Below are positions 34,757 through 46,379 of a DNA stretch of 64,000 nt, in pieces. The position numbers and the translations under genes were made by a program. The notes under the pieces were generated by a model. The model had not been told where the DNA came from, did no database searches, and saw only the letters and a program-made list of their open reading frames with translations. The stretch's first letter is position 1, and every line of letters begins with the position of its first letter. Location of the stretch: NCBI GenBank assembly GCA_030278955.1, contig JAOANR010000004.1, positions 58,863,120 to 58,927,119 on the forward strand. Reading direction: 5' to 3'. The DNA is from Hygrophila difformis (taxonomy: Eukaryota > Streptophyta > Magnoliopsida > Lamiales > Acanthaceae).

Positions 34757-37615
34757 ATGTCATTGTTTTGGATGGTCATTCGACAACTCTCTGAAATCGA
34801 AGACATGGTAAGCCCAGCCCCTTCTTTTCCTCTCGCCGCACGCCTTTGCACCTGAATACGATCACATTTTCTTTGCTACGGTTTTCAGCTCGATTGGCGC
34901 TGTTGTTCGTCCAATTTCTAATTTAATTTGTGGAATCGGCCGCTGATCCTGTTTCTGTTCGCATTCATTTGAGTGTTATTTGGTTTCCTTTAAGATTCGA
35001 GTTTTAGTCTACGAGATGGGATTTCTTCGACCGTACTGTTTTATTTTTATTTTTAGGGTTAATGCAACAGACTGTGCTTGTTCTCTTTATTAATTGCGAG
35101 AGAAATTGCTGCTCTTTAATATGATGATTTTATCCTGGATTGAAATTGAATTGGAATTTTCTTGTAAAGGCTCTGGACTTGTTTTTGTTTGTCCGTGTTA
35201 GAAAGAATACTGGTGCACTTGGTTTACTTTTTGCAGGCTACCTCAAAGAAGGTTATTACTAGGGCAGATTGGGAGAAAAAACTCAACAATGTTAAAGTTA
35301 GAAAGGAGGATATGAATAAATTGGTGATGAATTTCCTGGTTACTGAGGGTTATTTAGAGGCTGCGGAACAATTCCGGCATGAATCTGGGACTGAGCGTAT
35401 CCTTTTTGAATATGTCTTCGGTTATTTTCTTGGTCAATATGTTTTGCAGTAATTTTATTCGATTAGAGCTTATTTTGAATTCCTTATTAGAAAAAAAGCA
35501 GAGATAGATCTTGCAACTATAGCTGATCGTATGGCAGTTAAGAAGGCAGTACAGACTGGGAATGTGGAGGATGCTATTGAGAAAGTTAATGATTTGAATC
35601 CAGAGGTATGATTTGTTTTCCTTGTTCCCTTTTAGTTTCTCTAGTTTCCTTGATCATATATTGATAGGATGACATCATACAAAATCTGAGAATTTATCAT
35701 GTAAGTTTGGTAACTAGAGATGAACTTGTTGATGTGTATATTCCGAATGTTTGGCATGATCGTTGCTGTTAATTATGTTTGATCATATAAGTTGAGATGG
35801 CAGCTGACACATTTTCTGTTCGAAAGTAGTTATTCTGTTTTCATTTGTTTCTGTAGAATTTATATTTCGTCCAGTTATGATTTCTTGTGTTCCTCACATG
35901 AAGCATACATCTCTAGTATATAGCATCATATTTCTATATTTTGTTTCTGCCTATGTGTAATACTTACAAATTCATCAGGTTTCATCATCATTATCTACCC
36001 ATCTTAGTTTCTTTTGTGTGTGTTTGTGTGTGTGTGTGTGTGTGTGTTTTCCCTCCTATTGTGTTTCATAATGTAGCAAGTCTTGATTGGTTTTTGTTGC
36101 AGATACTGGACACAAATCCGCAACTCTTTTTTCATCTCCAACAGCAACGGTTGATAGAAATGATCCGGAATGGCAAGGTAGAAGAGGCTTTGGAGTTTGC
36201 TCAAGAGGAACTTGCTCCAAGGGGAGAAGAAAATGTAATTCTTAGATTGATTTATCACTTGCCATATTAGGCTTCATTTAGATTGAAGATGGGATTTCAA
36301 ATAATCTCTCCAGTTTGCAAGTTTAAAAGTGGAAGTAAAAAGTTTCATTCCTCTCACAAAGTGGCCACAAAAGGTTCTGTCCAAAAGTAGCAAGGAAATT
36401 CTACCCTTCCCCTTTCTTTTCTTAGTAAACTTCCAAATGGATCGTTAGGGTTTGTTTGTAGTTAATTATAGAGGAGGAACGGAAAAAAAGGGAAGGAATC
36501 AGTTTCTTCCCATTTTTGAATGAAAAGAAGCATGTTGGTGGCTTCTTCGTGAGAAAAGAGTGAAATCGATTTTGCTTCCATTTCTCTCCATTTTTCTTGA
36601 TGGTTGAGCTTGCAAATGGATGAAACACCCTCCAATCCAAACAAGCACTTTACTCCCTTAGTACCCTTCATTCCTAAAAAACCGCTCAATTATATTTTCA
36701 TACCCTTTCTCCCTTATCAGTAGATAATTAACTTATTTTTCCTGCCTCATTATTTCATCGACACTCAATGAGGATGGGCATTCATTTTTGCAGCAAGGCT
36801 TCTTAGAAGAGTTGGAGCGGACTGTTGCCTTGCTTGCTTTTGAAGATGTCTCCACTTGTCCTGTAGGTGAACTGCTTGACTTATCCCAGCGCTTTAAGAC
36901 TGCCAGTGAGGTGAATGCAGCCATCCTTACCAGTCAAAGCCATGAGAAAGGTTTGTGCCTGATTTCTTGTGTAACTTGGATACAAAATGGTTTAAACCTT
37001 TCTAATACAACATATCGATTTTCAATATGTTAATAAAGTTACCAAATTAACATGTGTTTCCAACTCTTAATGCCTCTATATAATGACAATAGCTGTAGCG
37101 CATAATGCATTCCCTAGGTAGGTGCTATTAATCTGATCACAGGCGTAAGCATCCATTGTAATGTATGACTGAACCTCTGATCTCTAATACACGCTAAAAG
37201 ACCAAAATAAGGAATCTGGGTGTAATAACGACGAGAAGATTATGAGATGGTGTATTTAGAAAGTTGTAAATTGAAATCTCACCCGTCAACGTGCAGCAAG
37301 TGTTTTGTTTTCATGGTAATAACACATTTTAAAACTTTTGTATTTAATATAGTTATTCAACATCTCTTGTATAACTTGCCACTATAGAGTTTCCTCTTTT
37401 ATATGGTGACTGCTAATAAAACCAAAATTTGGTAAGTGTATGATGATTTCATTCCACTGTACATGCAAAGTAATTTGTTTGATTTGGAAACAGACCCAAA
37501 GCTTCCAAGCTTACTGAAAATGCTGGTTTGGGTGCAAAACCAGCTCGATGAGAAAGCTGTTTATCCACGAATAAACAATCTATCGACTGCAGCCCTCGAA
37601 GATCCTCCTTCCTGA
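34757..37615 (+). CDS. GID8: GID8-like LisH/CTLH/CRA protein, 6 exons, 242 aa
   Basis: Exons 34757-34807, 35237-35396, 35499-35605, 36103-36234, 36794-36950, 37494-37615; 729 nt. The start [11 protein letters not shown] is shared by plant orthologues. A LisH motif (about 43-70, [18 protein letters not shown]) is followed by a CTLH segment (about 72-134, [39 protein letters not shown]) and a CRA region ([30 protein letters not shown]). GID8/TWA1 is a core scaffold of the CTLH/GID E3 ubiquitin ligase. The exon 3 acceptor is the AG at 35497-35498 after seven A, which restores the PEIDLATI sequence; the upstream AG at 35489-35490 would put the reading frame out. A (GT)n repeat lies in intron 3 and a MITE-like segment in intron 4. 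Confidence 0.95.
36015..36048. repeat. (GT)n microsatellite in GID8 intron 3
   Basis: About 16 GT units with one interruption, 55 bp before the exon 4 acceptor. Confidence 0.9.
36268..36650. mobile_element. Possible MITE in GID8 intron 4
   Basis: GGCTTCATTTAGATTGAAG at the left and CCTCCAATCCAAACAAGC at the right are imperfect inverted repeats, and TTTGCAAGTTTAA / GAGCTTGCAAATGG further in also pair. No clear target duplication. Confidence 0.4.
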
Positions 37616-38730
37616 AGGGCAGAGAATTAAATTTGTGGAATCTCAGAGGTAATGTTCTTTTTCATGAAATATGCTTTCTTTTAGTAGTAATTGAATATTT
37701 CTAAACTGCTGTGTGGAATTAGCAGCCACTGTACATGATCCTACAATGAATGTGGAAAGTATATAAAATTCCAGGTCTTAAAAATTGAATACATTGATGG
37801 TTATATTTTCAAGAATGTTTGCTGATATCTGAATGTCTGGAAGTTTGGAGGGGGGGAAAAAAAAACTGATTATTTATTAAATGGTACTCTACTATCATCA
37901 TTGTCTTTTAAAAGTCACGTACTTAAGGATTGAATAATACTAGTAAAAAGAATAACGCAACATTTATACAAATCAGGAGTAGAGTATGCAATAGGAATTG
38001 GAATTAGAATAGGAAGTAGTATTTGGATTCCTGTTGGCGGGTTCAGAAATTGTGTGTGGATGCTTAAGAAAAAGTTACCCACTTGGGCTGTTGACATAAA
38101 GGGGGAGGATTTTCATCACATAGTATTTTTTTTGCTGGTAGACATCACATAGTATTTGTCCTATTACTAATATAACAGCCATTTCATTCATATTTATCAA
38201 TTTTCAAAATAGCCATAAGCCCATAAAACTCTTATTATTATTCACACAAAATACACTCGATTTTATTTATTTACTTATTATTATTTATTGTATTATTTTT
38301 GTTTTTCTATATGATTTTGGGAAAATCAAACAAAAACAATAAAAGTTCAGTTAAACCTGAAGATATATATATATATATATATTTTTTTTCTCTCTTTTTT
38401 TTTAAGTGTTCTTAAATTGCTTCATCTTTGTTCCTCCAGCCAGGCTGTTTCGCCAACAAAAATTTTGTACATCATCTTTGTAAAAGTCAATTTCTGGGTG
38501 ACAGAAAATCATTACCCCAATTAAGGTTTTCTTCGGAGCAGTTAAAAATGAAGTTGACCAGTCACCAGCGCATTATTAGCATTTAAAAATTGTGTTCACC
38601 TAATTTCTTTTCAATGCATACATTTATTACAATTAGTAATAAGATAAGATATGATGTGTTTGCAACACATCGCAGTCCCACCAAGTCTATAAACTTCAAA
38701 TGTACTAACAATTTAATAATAAGACAATAA
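37616..38730. other. 3' UTR of GID8 gene and spacer
   Basis: AT-rich with an AT microsatellite at 38363-38382. No further gene. Confidence 0.45.
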
Positions 38731-39192
38731 GAGCCCGTTTGAATTGGCTTCTAGGGAGGTGCTTTTGGCTTTTGCTTCTGCTAAAAGCACTTCTAGTAGA
38801 AATTAGGTGTTTGTTTTGGCTTTTAAGAAAAAGCAAAAGCACCTCGAAAAGCGAAAAAAGTGCTTCTGGGAGAAGCAGCCCAGATGGTGCTTCTCCCAAA
38901 AGCAGAAGCCAAAAGCACCTCGTAAAATGTGCAATGACTTAAATACCCCCACTACTTAATATAAATTACACTATAAATATATCTTATTATCATATTAAGT
39001 AGCATGTTCTTTTTGGTAATTACCACACTCTAAAAGCACTTTTCATTTTTATTCATCCAAACATATTTTTTAGAAAAAGCCGCTTTTCAAACATTCCATC
39101 CAAACACAAAAGTTACATGCTTTTGCTTTTACTTCTGCTTCTGCTTCTACTTTTGGTTTCTGCTTTTTTCAAAAGCCAATCCAAACGGGCCC
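38731..39192. mobile_element. Tourist-like (PIF/Harbinger) MITE
   Basis: 462 bp from GAGCCCGTTTGAATTGGCTT to AAGCCAATCCAAACGGGCCC with TAA on both sides (38728-38730, 39193-39195). The interior is rich in AAAAGCAGAAGC/GCTTCTGCTTTT in both directions, so arms pair extensively. Confidence 0.85.
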
Positions 39193-39325
39193 TAAATATA
39201 GGATATAAATGTGAATGAAGAAAAGGCCAGTGTAATTTTGCACAAACAGCAAAAGCGAAATTAAATACTAATATGAGCTCATATTTTTCGGGCAATAGTA
39301 CTTATTTGGATGTATATTGTAGGAG

Positions 39326-40554
39326 GGAAAAAAGTATAAATAGGTCCTTTTTCTTTTCAAAAAATTCAAATCAGTCCTTTTTCTATTTTATTATCAAAAC
39401 AGTCCTCTACAAATGCTAATTATGTTCAAATCAGTCCTTTTTTCACTAATTATATTCTAATTGCTGACGTGGCAATGGTTTTAATTTAAACCTGACACGT
39501 GTACATAATATTAGTCCTTTTTCTTTTATCTTTTGCCAATTCAGTCCTAAACTTTTATTTTGTTCTATTTAGTCCTCTACCCCAATCACTCATTTTTATA
39601 TTAATTGGCCTCAAACCTTTCAAATTATTTCATTTTAGGCCCAGAACCTTAAATTTTTTATTATTACTAATCCATTTTTCAAATAAATGCACAACATACT
39701 TCCATAAATAAAATTAAACACCAAACCTCATATATTGGGTTCGACTGCTTTGTTATCGGGTCTTTCAAGTACCGGAATTTTACGGACTCTCTCTAATAAC
39801 CACTCGACCGCAACCGATTGTTCATTGGTTTTGGTTTCCTTCAGTAACAATCAACAGAATCTTACTTTGCGTCCTACCTTAGGATGTAGCAATATTTGAG
39901 TAAATGATTTAACTTGAATTTTTGGAAGGTTATGGATACAGGAAGCCTTGGTTTTATTGAAAAATATTAATATTATTAAAAATATTAAAAAAATAGCCTG
40001 AATTTTATTGTCCACAAAGTATGATTGTGCTGATTGTTGCTGAAGGATTCCAGAACCAATGAACCATCGTTACAGTCGGGTGGTTAGAGAGAGTCCGTAA
40101 AATTCGGAACTTCGAAAACCCGGTAACAAGGCTGTCAAACCCAATGTATGAGTTTTGGTATTTAATTTTATTTACGGAAGTATGTTGGGCATTTATTTGA
40201 TAAATGTATTAGTAATAATAAAAAATTTAAGGTTCTGGGCCTAAAATGAAATAATTTGAAAGGTTTGAGGCCAATTAATATAAAAATGAGTGATTGGGGT
40301 AGAGGACTAAATAGAACAAAAGAAAAGTTTAGGACTGAATTGGCAAAAGATAAAAGAAAAAGGACTAATATTATGCACACGTGTCAGGTTTAAATTAAAA
40401 CACTTGCCACGTCAGCAATTAGAATATAATTAGTGAAAAAATGACTGATTTGGACATAATTAGCATTTGTAGAGGACTGTTTTGGTAATAAAATAGAAAA
40501 AGCACTGATTTGAATTTTTTAAAAAGAAAAAGGACCTATTTATCTTTTTTTTCT
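39326..40554. mobile_element. Foldback Mutator-like (MULE-type) non-autonomous element B
   Basis: 1229 bp with exact 9-bp duplications TTGTAGGAG (39317-39325, 40555-40563). The left end reads GGAAAAAAGTATAAATAGG; the right end is its imperfect inverse. Arms match over about 500 bp each, seen for example in near-identical 70-codon frames read inward at 39499 and 40168, and in AAAATT..ACGGACTCTCTCTAA at 39778 with its inverse at 40088. Only about 200 bp in the middle are unpaired. It shares termini and a subterminal TTGCTGACGTGGCAA-like block with element A but has a different core. Confidence 0.85.
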
Positions 40555-40563
40555 TTGTAGGAG

Positions 40564-41108
40564 TATACATTTTGTGATTGTTTTAGAGTATGCCTATATC
40601 ATTATAATTTAATTCTATTTTTCGGTGGAGTATGATTTAGCCATCCTAAGTAACATATCCAACCAAAAAGAGAATACATACAAACATTACGTTAAGTACT
40701 CCAACGTTCCTTAGTAGTAGTCGTCTTTAATCGGCATTAAAATTTTATTGTAATTTTAAAATATTTTAGGAGTAATTGCACATCTCGTCCTGACAAATGT
40801 AAAGATATCTAACAAAGTTGTTGTCGTGTTCAGATAACAAACTATTGAAAAAAAAACATATGGCAAATCCAACGGTCCAAATAAAGAACTTTTCTCATCA
40901 GCAGCAGCAAATAGCAATACAAATATCTTAAGAACATCCATTACAACAAAATGAAGCTACAAAAAGCAGAGTAATCATTACATTAATAAGAGTTAATTGG
41001 TCCCAAAATACATCTTCATCTTCTCCTCACTTGGACAAAATTCTAAACAAACATTACAAACTATCTTCATCAGCGGATCATTGACATATCCTCATTTCCA
41101 TAGAATTT
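40564..41108. other. Spacer and likely 3' UTR of the following minus-strand gene
   Basis: No gene or element recognised. Confidence 0.4.
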
Positions 41109-41423
41109 TCATTCCACAATCACCACACAGATCCAAATCATTCTTCCAGGGCCCTCCTGGAATCTCATTTCCTGCCAATCCCAATCTTTTTCTTGCCCAT
41201 TCCCATCATCAAAATTCAGTGCATAGCTGTAGGGATCATACCTGAATTTGAACTGCTGTTTGTGTCTCCCTTTCCCCACGTTCCTCACTAATCTCTTCAA
41301 TGCTGCTGTTGTTCTCCAGTACTGTTTCTTCCCCACATTCTGCATCCTCTCCATCCCTTTCAAAAACCGCATTTTGGAGGAAATGACAGAAACCCTTTTG
41401 AATGTTGGCAGATTGGCAATCAC
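41109..41423 (-). CDS. Small conserved plant protein, single exon, 104 aa
   Basis: Basic N-terminal half (MIANLPTFKRVSVISSKMRF, KKQYWRTTAALKRLVRNVGK) followed by FKFRYDPYSYALNFDDG, then an acidic and aromatic stretch (QEKDWDWQEM) and a hydrophobic end. The YDP.SYALNFD motif occurs in many short plant proteins of unknown function, some stress responsive. No signal peptide. It lacks introns and is the only plausible gene between 37.6 and 44.1 kb. A G-rich stretch lies 210-240 bp upstream. Function unknown. Confidence 0.65.
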   Translation of the reverse strand: MIANLPTFKRVSVISSKMRFLKGMERMQNVGKKQYWRTTAALKRLVRNVGKGRHKQQFKFRYDPYSYALNFDDGNGQEKDWDWQEMRFQEGPGRMIWICVVIVE

Positions 41424-41631
41424 AATCAGATCTTGAGTATTAGTCTAATTGGGTTTTTTGAACGTAACAATGAAAGGGTTTATTTCTTGGGTATGTTGGA
41501 AGTGATGTGATTTGCTCTCAAGCTTTCATTGGAAGCCCAAATTTTTCCTATTCTCGATTTGGGGAACTGAAAAATATTCCTCATTCCAGAGTGAGAAGAA
41601 AGTGAGGACAACAATGGGGAAAAGAGCCCTA

Positions 41632-41662
41632 GTGGAGGGGTGGGGGGAGGATTGGGGGGGGG
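41632..41662 (+). other. G-rich tract with G-quadruplex potential
   Basis: Several runs of 3 to 9 G (GGAGGGGTGGGGGGAGG, then ATTGGGGGGGGG) upstream of the small gene at 41109-41423; on that gene's sense strand it is C-rich. Confidence 0.6.
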
Positions 41663-43606
41663 CCTATGCCCCTAACCCTTTTGCACTGCCAGAATTTGTT
41701 GGTACGACAAAACAGAAAAAGCCCCCCAATTTATGAAAAAACCCCATAATTATTCTGCACTGTGGAATGTGGATTCATTCCCCTGCATTTATTAAATTTT
41801 AAAGTATGCTGTAACCTCTAAGGCAATAATTGTAATTATGAAAGCCCATCATATGGATATATAGCTTGATCAAAGAGCAATCCCATTGAAAGCACCACTT
41901 TCTTGTTCCAGCCATTTTCTATAAGTGAGTATATTTGTTGGGGCTCAGAGTTTTGCCACTCTGTGTAACAAACTATATTCATGTTATGTTTTCTTGATTT
42001 GGAGGTGTTGAGATGAGCAGTTTGCTGGCCTTGTGTCTTTTTCCTCTGCTATTGTGACAGAATGTGGTTGTGTATTTATGCCCTTTCCCTTGGTTTTGGA
42101 TTTTTCATTTATTGTTACCTTTGTTTGATTCACAGCTGTTTCGAGGTAGGTTTTGAAATTGATTTGGGACCCCCTTTCTGCAGAGGGTAATGGCAAATGT
42201 GTGTAGGGGAAATTTGGGGGTGTGGATGGAGTACATTTATTTGTGGGGATCTCATATTTGATGTAGGAGTATTACATATTTACATTTTTTTTGATGGAGG
42301 TAATTTGTGTGTGTAATAAAGTGTATCATTATTATGGACACAAAGAATAGTTGGTGTCATAGTGCATTTGTAATGAGCGTGAGAATCCCAAAAACTGCTA
42401 TCCCTAGTTGGGACTTGGGAAGCTTAGCCTTTATGGCCACCCAACTTTAGGTCTTTTTTGGTGTTATTGGTAAAAGTAGAAAATTTTGAAAATAATTATT
42501 TCTCCAGTATGCCTAATTGAAATTAATTGAATTCTTTGAATTGTTTAAGCAAGGACATCTTTATGATTTATCAACCAAATGTGGAAATAATTTAATAGTG
42601 AAGAAATATTTCTCAAGTACAAGTATATTTGACTGACTTCATGATCTAACAAGAATGTAGTAAAATAGTAGTATTGGATTGGATTTGTTTTCTCCTTTCA
42701 AAGTGACAGAATTTGTAGCTGTTGAAATAAAATTTGTACTCAAGAGACCAAAATCCAAACAAGTGTTTGACCTTTAAGGTAAAAGAGGTAATTAATTACT
42801 ACATTATGGTCTTTGCATCAAGCCTACTTGCAGCCATGTGTGCCTTCTTTTTACATGTTCTTCTCCTACGGCTATCATGTCTCACGTCTGAGTGTGTGCA
42901 GTCTTGTTATGCTTTTGTCCAATTTCGCAGGCATGGCATTGGCAGTGGCTTTCTTCAAAAATCTGTGTCTCTTTGAACAAAAAAAGTCAAATTGATCATT
43001 GGGGATTGTGTCATTTTTTATACTCCCCTCTGCCTCATCCGTTGCTCCCATTACAAGTTTAAAACTACAACAATTGACACCAGACATTTGGGCATATAAA
43101 ATTATATACAAATCTTTATGGATTAATATTTTAAAATATACTACTATAGGTATAAATTATATGGAATATAAAATGTTATATTTTAATATCATGTGGTTAA
43201 ACGAATTTAGTAAAATCACACATGCCTATTTTTATTTATGGAGTATATTACTGCAATAACATTATTTTAAAGTTGATTAATAATAAACCATATCAAAAGT
43301 TAGATGAGGCAATGTTATTGGGATGAATGAGGTAATACATTATGATTATTTAAGTACTCCATATTTTTAGTCTTAAATTTTTAAAACAAGGTGGCAAAAA
43401 TGAAAAAAAAAATAAAAATAAAAATAGCGATATACATGTTCGGGTTATACCAAGTTAAAAATTTGTTGAGCCAAAAAAAGTTGAAAATTTTGATTATTCA
43501 AATTGCAACAATAAAAGGTATCCCTGCAAAAGAACTAGAATGAAAAAACAAATGTAAAGACCCAACACTCTTCTTAGTGCTCAAATAAATAAAACTGAAG
43601 TAGAAA
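41663..43606. other. Spacer with no recognised gene
   Basis: AT-rich; no conserved frame or element termini detected until the Stowaway copy at 43607. Confidence 0.45.
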
Positions 43607-43865
43607 TACTTCATCCGTCTCATTGTTTTTGTTACATAGGCATTCGACACGTATGTCGATGCACATTTTTAACGGTTAATAACTTAAATTGTGTATAATG
43701 AAAAGTTATAAAAACTTGATTATCTAAAACTACAAGATTAGACGAATCTAACAAGATCTCACTTGACTATGTTTTTCCTTACATAACTATGATAAAAATT
43801 CGAATCAAAGTTAAACCGTGAATAGTACAAAAAAACTCATCCGTAACAAAAACGGTGAGACAGTA
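43607..43865. mobile_element. Stowaway-like MITE
   Basis: TACTTCATCCGTCTCATTG at the left and CGGTGAGACAGTA at the right, TA borders; interior GACGAATCTAACAAGATCTC as in the other copies. Confidence 0.75.
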
Positions 43866-44096
43866 ATATGTAGGAGTATCTGCTATAACAACTTGTACTA
43901 TAAATCAAGATTATTTTATTTATATCATTAATATGTTAGTACAAATTAAATATACTTACAATTACATTCTGGGGGCAGGGTTCCATGAAATTGCAAATGA
44001 GTGAAATGGCACACAGATTAGCTAAAACGTCACGTTTTACTTACAATTATATTTCAACAAAATGGCAACGACGCATTCACAAATGACAAAACGACA

Positions 44097-44804
44097 TTAC
44101 AGAAATATGAAACATTCCAAGGACATTGTTGGATTTTCAAGCAATTCATTTGTCGGTTCCCATTTGTCCACCTTCCGGGACTTCCCACTCAACCCGTAAT
44201 TCCTGCCCGTTATCCTCTCGGATTGGGCCCCACCCAAATCCGACCCGAAACTCGTACCTGTCACCACCGGCCTCGTCCTAACAGCGCTAGCAGTACCATC
44301 CGTTCTTCCCGCGCACCCGAATCCGGATCTGATCCCATTTACCAACGGGTCATGCATCCGACCCGGATACTTCCCGCCACGTGTTTTCCCCCTCTTCAAA
44401 TGCTTCCCGGGAAATGATCCTTTTCCAGACCTCTCCAGCGGCGCCGGCGGCTTTCGCTGCGTCTGGCGGAGGCCTCCGTTTCCAGTGGTGTAGTTTTGTT
44501 TCCTGGAAACGCTCGTACGGGTGCGGCGGACGTCGGACGCGTCGCCATCCTGAAATGGTGAGGGGTTGCGGATCCGGGGGCGGTGCTTGGCGCCGGCGGT
44601 GTCGGTAAGGCGGAATTGGTTGAGGTTGTAAATTGGGGGTGGATTTAGGCGAATCGCGGGGAGTTCCGTGAGGACTTCCTTGACGGTTTCTTCATCCGGA
44701 AGAGGCGGCGATTTGCTGCTCACGTTCCGGTTTGCGCCGGCGGTTTTGGAATCGGGAGGGGCGCGAGGCGGGGAAGCGTTGATAAAGCTCACACAGGAAC
44801 CCAT
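44097..44804 (-). CDS. N-myristoylation-signal protein of unknown function, 235 aa
   Basis: The frame is open from 44975, but the ATG at 44804 gives MGSCVSFIN, an ideal N-myristoylation (Gly2) and palmitoylation (Cys4) signal, so I place the start there. The region is GC-rich compared with its surroundings. The protein is low-complexity and basic (ETVKEVLTELPAIRLNPPP, KGSFPGKHLKRGKTRGGKYP, SGKSRKVDKWEP) and ends in SLECFIFL, a C-terminal motif I associate with a plant-only family of membrane-anchored unknown proteins. No catalytic motif. Single exon. Plasma-membrane location is inferred. Confidence 0.7.
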   Translation of the reverse strand: MGSCVSFINASPPRAPPDSKTAGANRNVSSKSPPLPDEETVKEVLTELPAIRLNPPPIYNLNQFRLTDTAGAKHRPRIRNPSPFQDGDASDVRRTRTSVSRKQNYTTGNGGLRQTQRKPPAPLERSGKGSFPGKHLKRGKTRGGKYPGRMHDPLVNGIRSGFGCAGRTDGTASAVRTRPVVTGTSFGSDLGGAQSERITGRNYGLSGKSRKVDKWEPTNELLENPTMSLECFIFL

Positions 44805-44975
44805 AGCGACGGAAAATTGGATAGAATAGCGGATCAACGTCGGCGAGCGGCGGAGCAAAAGAGAATGGGAGTCGGAGAGTGAGTGGAAAAAATGTGGAGC
44901 AATCGGAAGGAAATGCGATGTTGGGGAAGTGAGTTGGCGGTCCAGGATCCTGGGTCCCAAATGAATCTGGACCAT

Positions 44976-46090
44976 TCATCTGGTCTGGTGGATCCCTACT
45001 GGGGACTTCAGGTCTGGAGTTAGGTGAATGGGGCCTAAACCACGTGGCTTATTTGTCGTCATCCCCAACATTTACCAACCAATATTGTTTTTCTTTCTAA
45101 GGAGTAGTAGCCAACGTTGTCGGCTCTCAATTTTCAGATCCAAATCCGATTACAAGTATGCAATTGGTCGTGGTAATTCTGTTTCAGCAACTAAAGGGAT
45201 GCATAGGAAGACAGACTTCAGTAAGTTGATCGAATGAAGATTAACTCTGGTACACAAGTTACAAACAACAAACAAACAATCTAAGATAAGCTACAGTCGG
45301 CTATGCAAGATCGCTGGCTAATTTTCTCATGACTACTTTGTTCTTTAATTTTATTACAGGAAAGTAAGTAGTCTTCCACCTGTGCAGTGCAGACTCTGGA
45401 TACTTATGTTGACAATCTAAATTAACGTTGGATTGGTGTATCCTCCATCAATCAGATCAAAATGATGTAGGATAATGAGCCACACAAGCCTTCTAGGTTC
45501 TAATGAAAAATCATTCGGGGTTGGTGTCGCATTGTTCCAAAAGGCCAATCTCTAAATTCAATTCAGGTAACATGAATAGTCATCATCCCTGGGGGCTTTT
45601 ATTTAATTTGTTCTCTTGTGAGTGTTGGAGTTCAATGTGGTTTGGAAATCAAGAAATTTTTGTTTCGGAGCGCGATTGCTCCACCACCATGGACTGATGT
45701 AAGAGCAATTCGTTGTCGCCATGCTCTTGGATTTAGCACTGCCACTATAAATAATATATGGATTATTTTTAATAATCAGAAATAGTACTTGAAATCTTGA
45801 ATAGTAGTAGGAAAAAGGAGAATTGTGGTAGCAAGAAACTCAACTGTTCAACGTGATAGAATTTTTGGGCCAAGAAATATGGCATATTCCTGATAAGAGA
45901 AATGGTACAAGAATAACAACATTCTCAAGAGGAGGCTGCAACAAGACGAAGGCATACAGCAAGTTGAAGTTAATGTGGTTCGTTGAGTTTCCCTGAATCC
46001 TCATACACTGTCATACCATTGGGAGTATTATATACTACTAGTACTAGTATAATTAATAATTGAGGTTCTCAGCCTTCCTACCACTCTCCC
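44976..46090. other. Spacer between the divergent genes at 44.8 and 46.4 kb
   Basis: No gene supported; it should contain both promoters. Candidate TATA-like sequences at 46027-46033 and 46048-46055 lie in front of the GBSSI leader. Confidence 0.45.
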
Positions 46091-46094
46091 TCGC

Positions 46095-46100
46095 CACGTG
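46095..46100 (+). promoter_or_regulatory. G-box CACGTG upstream of GBSSI
   Basis: CCACGTGTCC, in a C-rich stretch about 185 bp before the first leader splice donor. G-boxes are bound by bZIP and bHLH factors; GBSSI genes are under clock and sugar control in other plants. Function here is inferred. Confidence 0.45.
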
Positions 46101-46280
46101 TCCCCTCCTCCTTCCCACCACTCTCCAGTACCCAACAGCTCTCTCCCCATTACAAATTCCAACCAGGCAATTCTCAATCGTCCATCGAATTTCAAAGTTC
46201 AAACCCCCCCATTTCACCACGCTTCAGTGAACCCTGAATCTCTTCTGGGTTTTGCCTGCTGAGACCTGAGCTTGGAACTG

Positions 46281-46357
46281 GTAAACAAAATCCCTGAATT
46301 TGATTTTATTCTTAGTGTTCCTTGCTGATTTTAAATTTTTGTTATTTGCTATTCAAG
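46281..46357 (+). other. Intron in the 5' UTR of GBSSI
   Basis: Donor GGAACTG|GTAAAC and acceptor ATTCAAG|GTTGAT, 77 bp, 22 bp before the ATG. An untranslated first exon followed by a leader intron is usual for plant GBSSI genes. Confidence 0.65.
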
Positions 46358-46379
46358 GTTGATCTTGGGTCGTCCAGCT

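Noticed and set aside
36422..36689. Two overlapping minus-strand frames of 72 and 75 codons
   Set aside because: Inside GID8 intron 4 and a MITE-like segment; no conserved motif.
39499..40380. Pair of near-identical 70-codon hydrophobic frames facing each other
   Set aside because: They are the two inverted arms of foldback element B, not duplicated genes.
44804..44975. 57-codon N-terminal extension of the MGSCVS protein
   Set aside because: The frame is open, but the extension is low-complexity and would bury the ideal myristoylation start; treated as 5' UTR.
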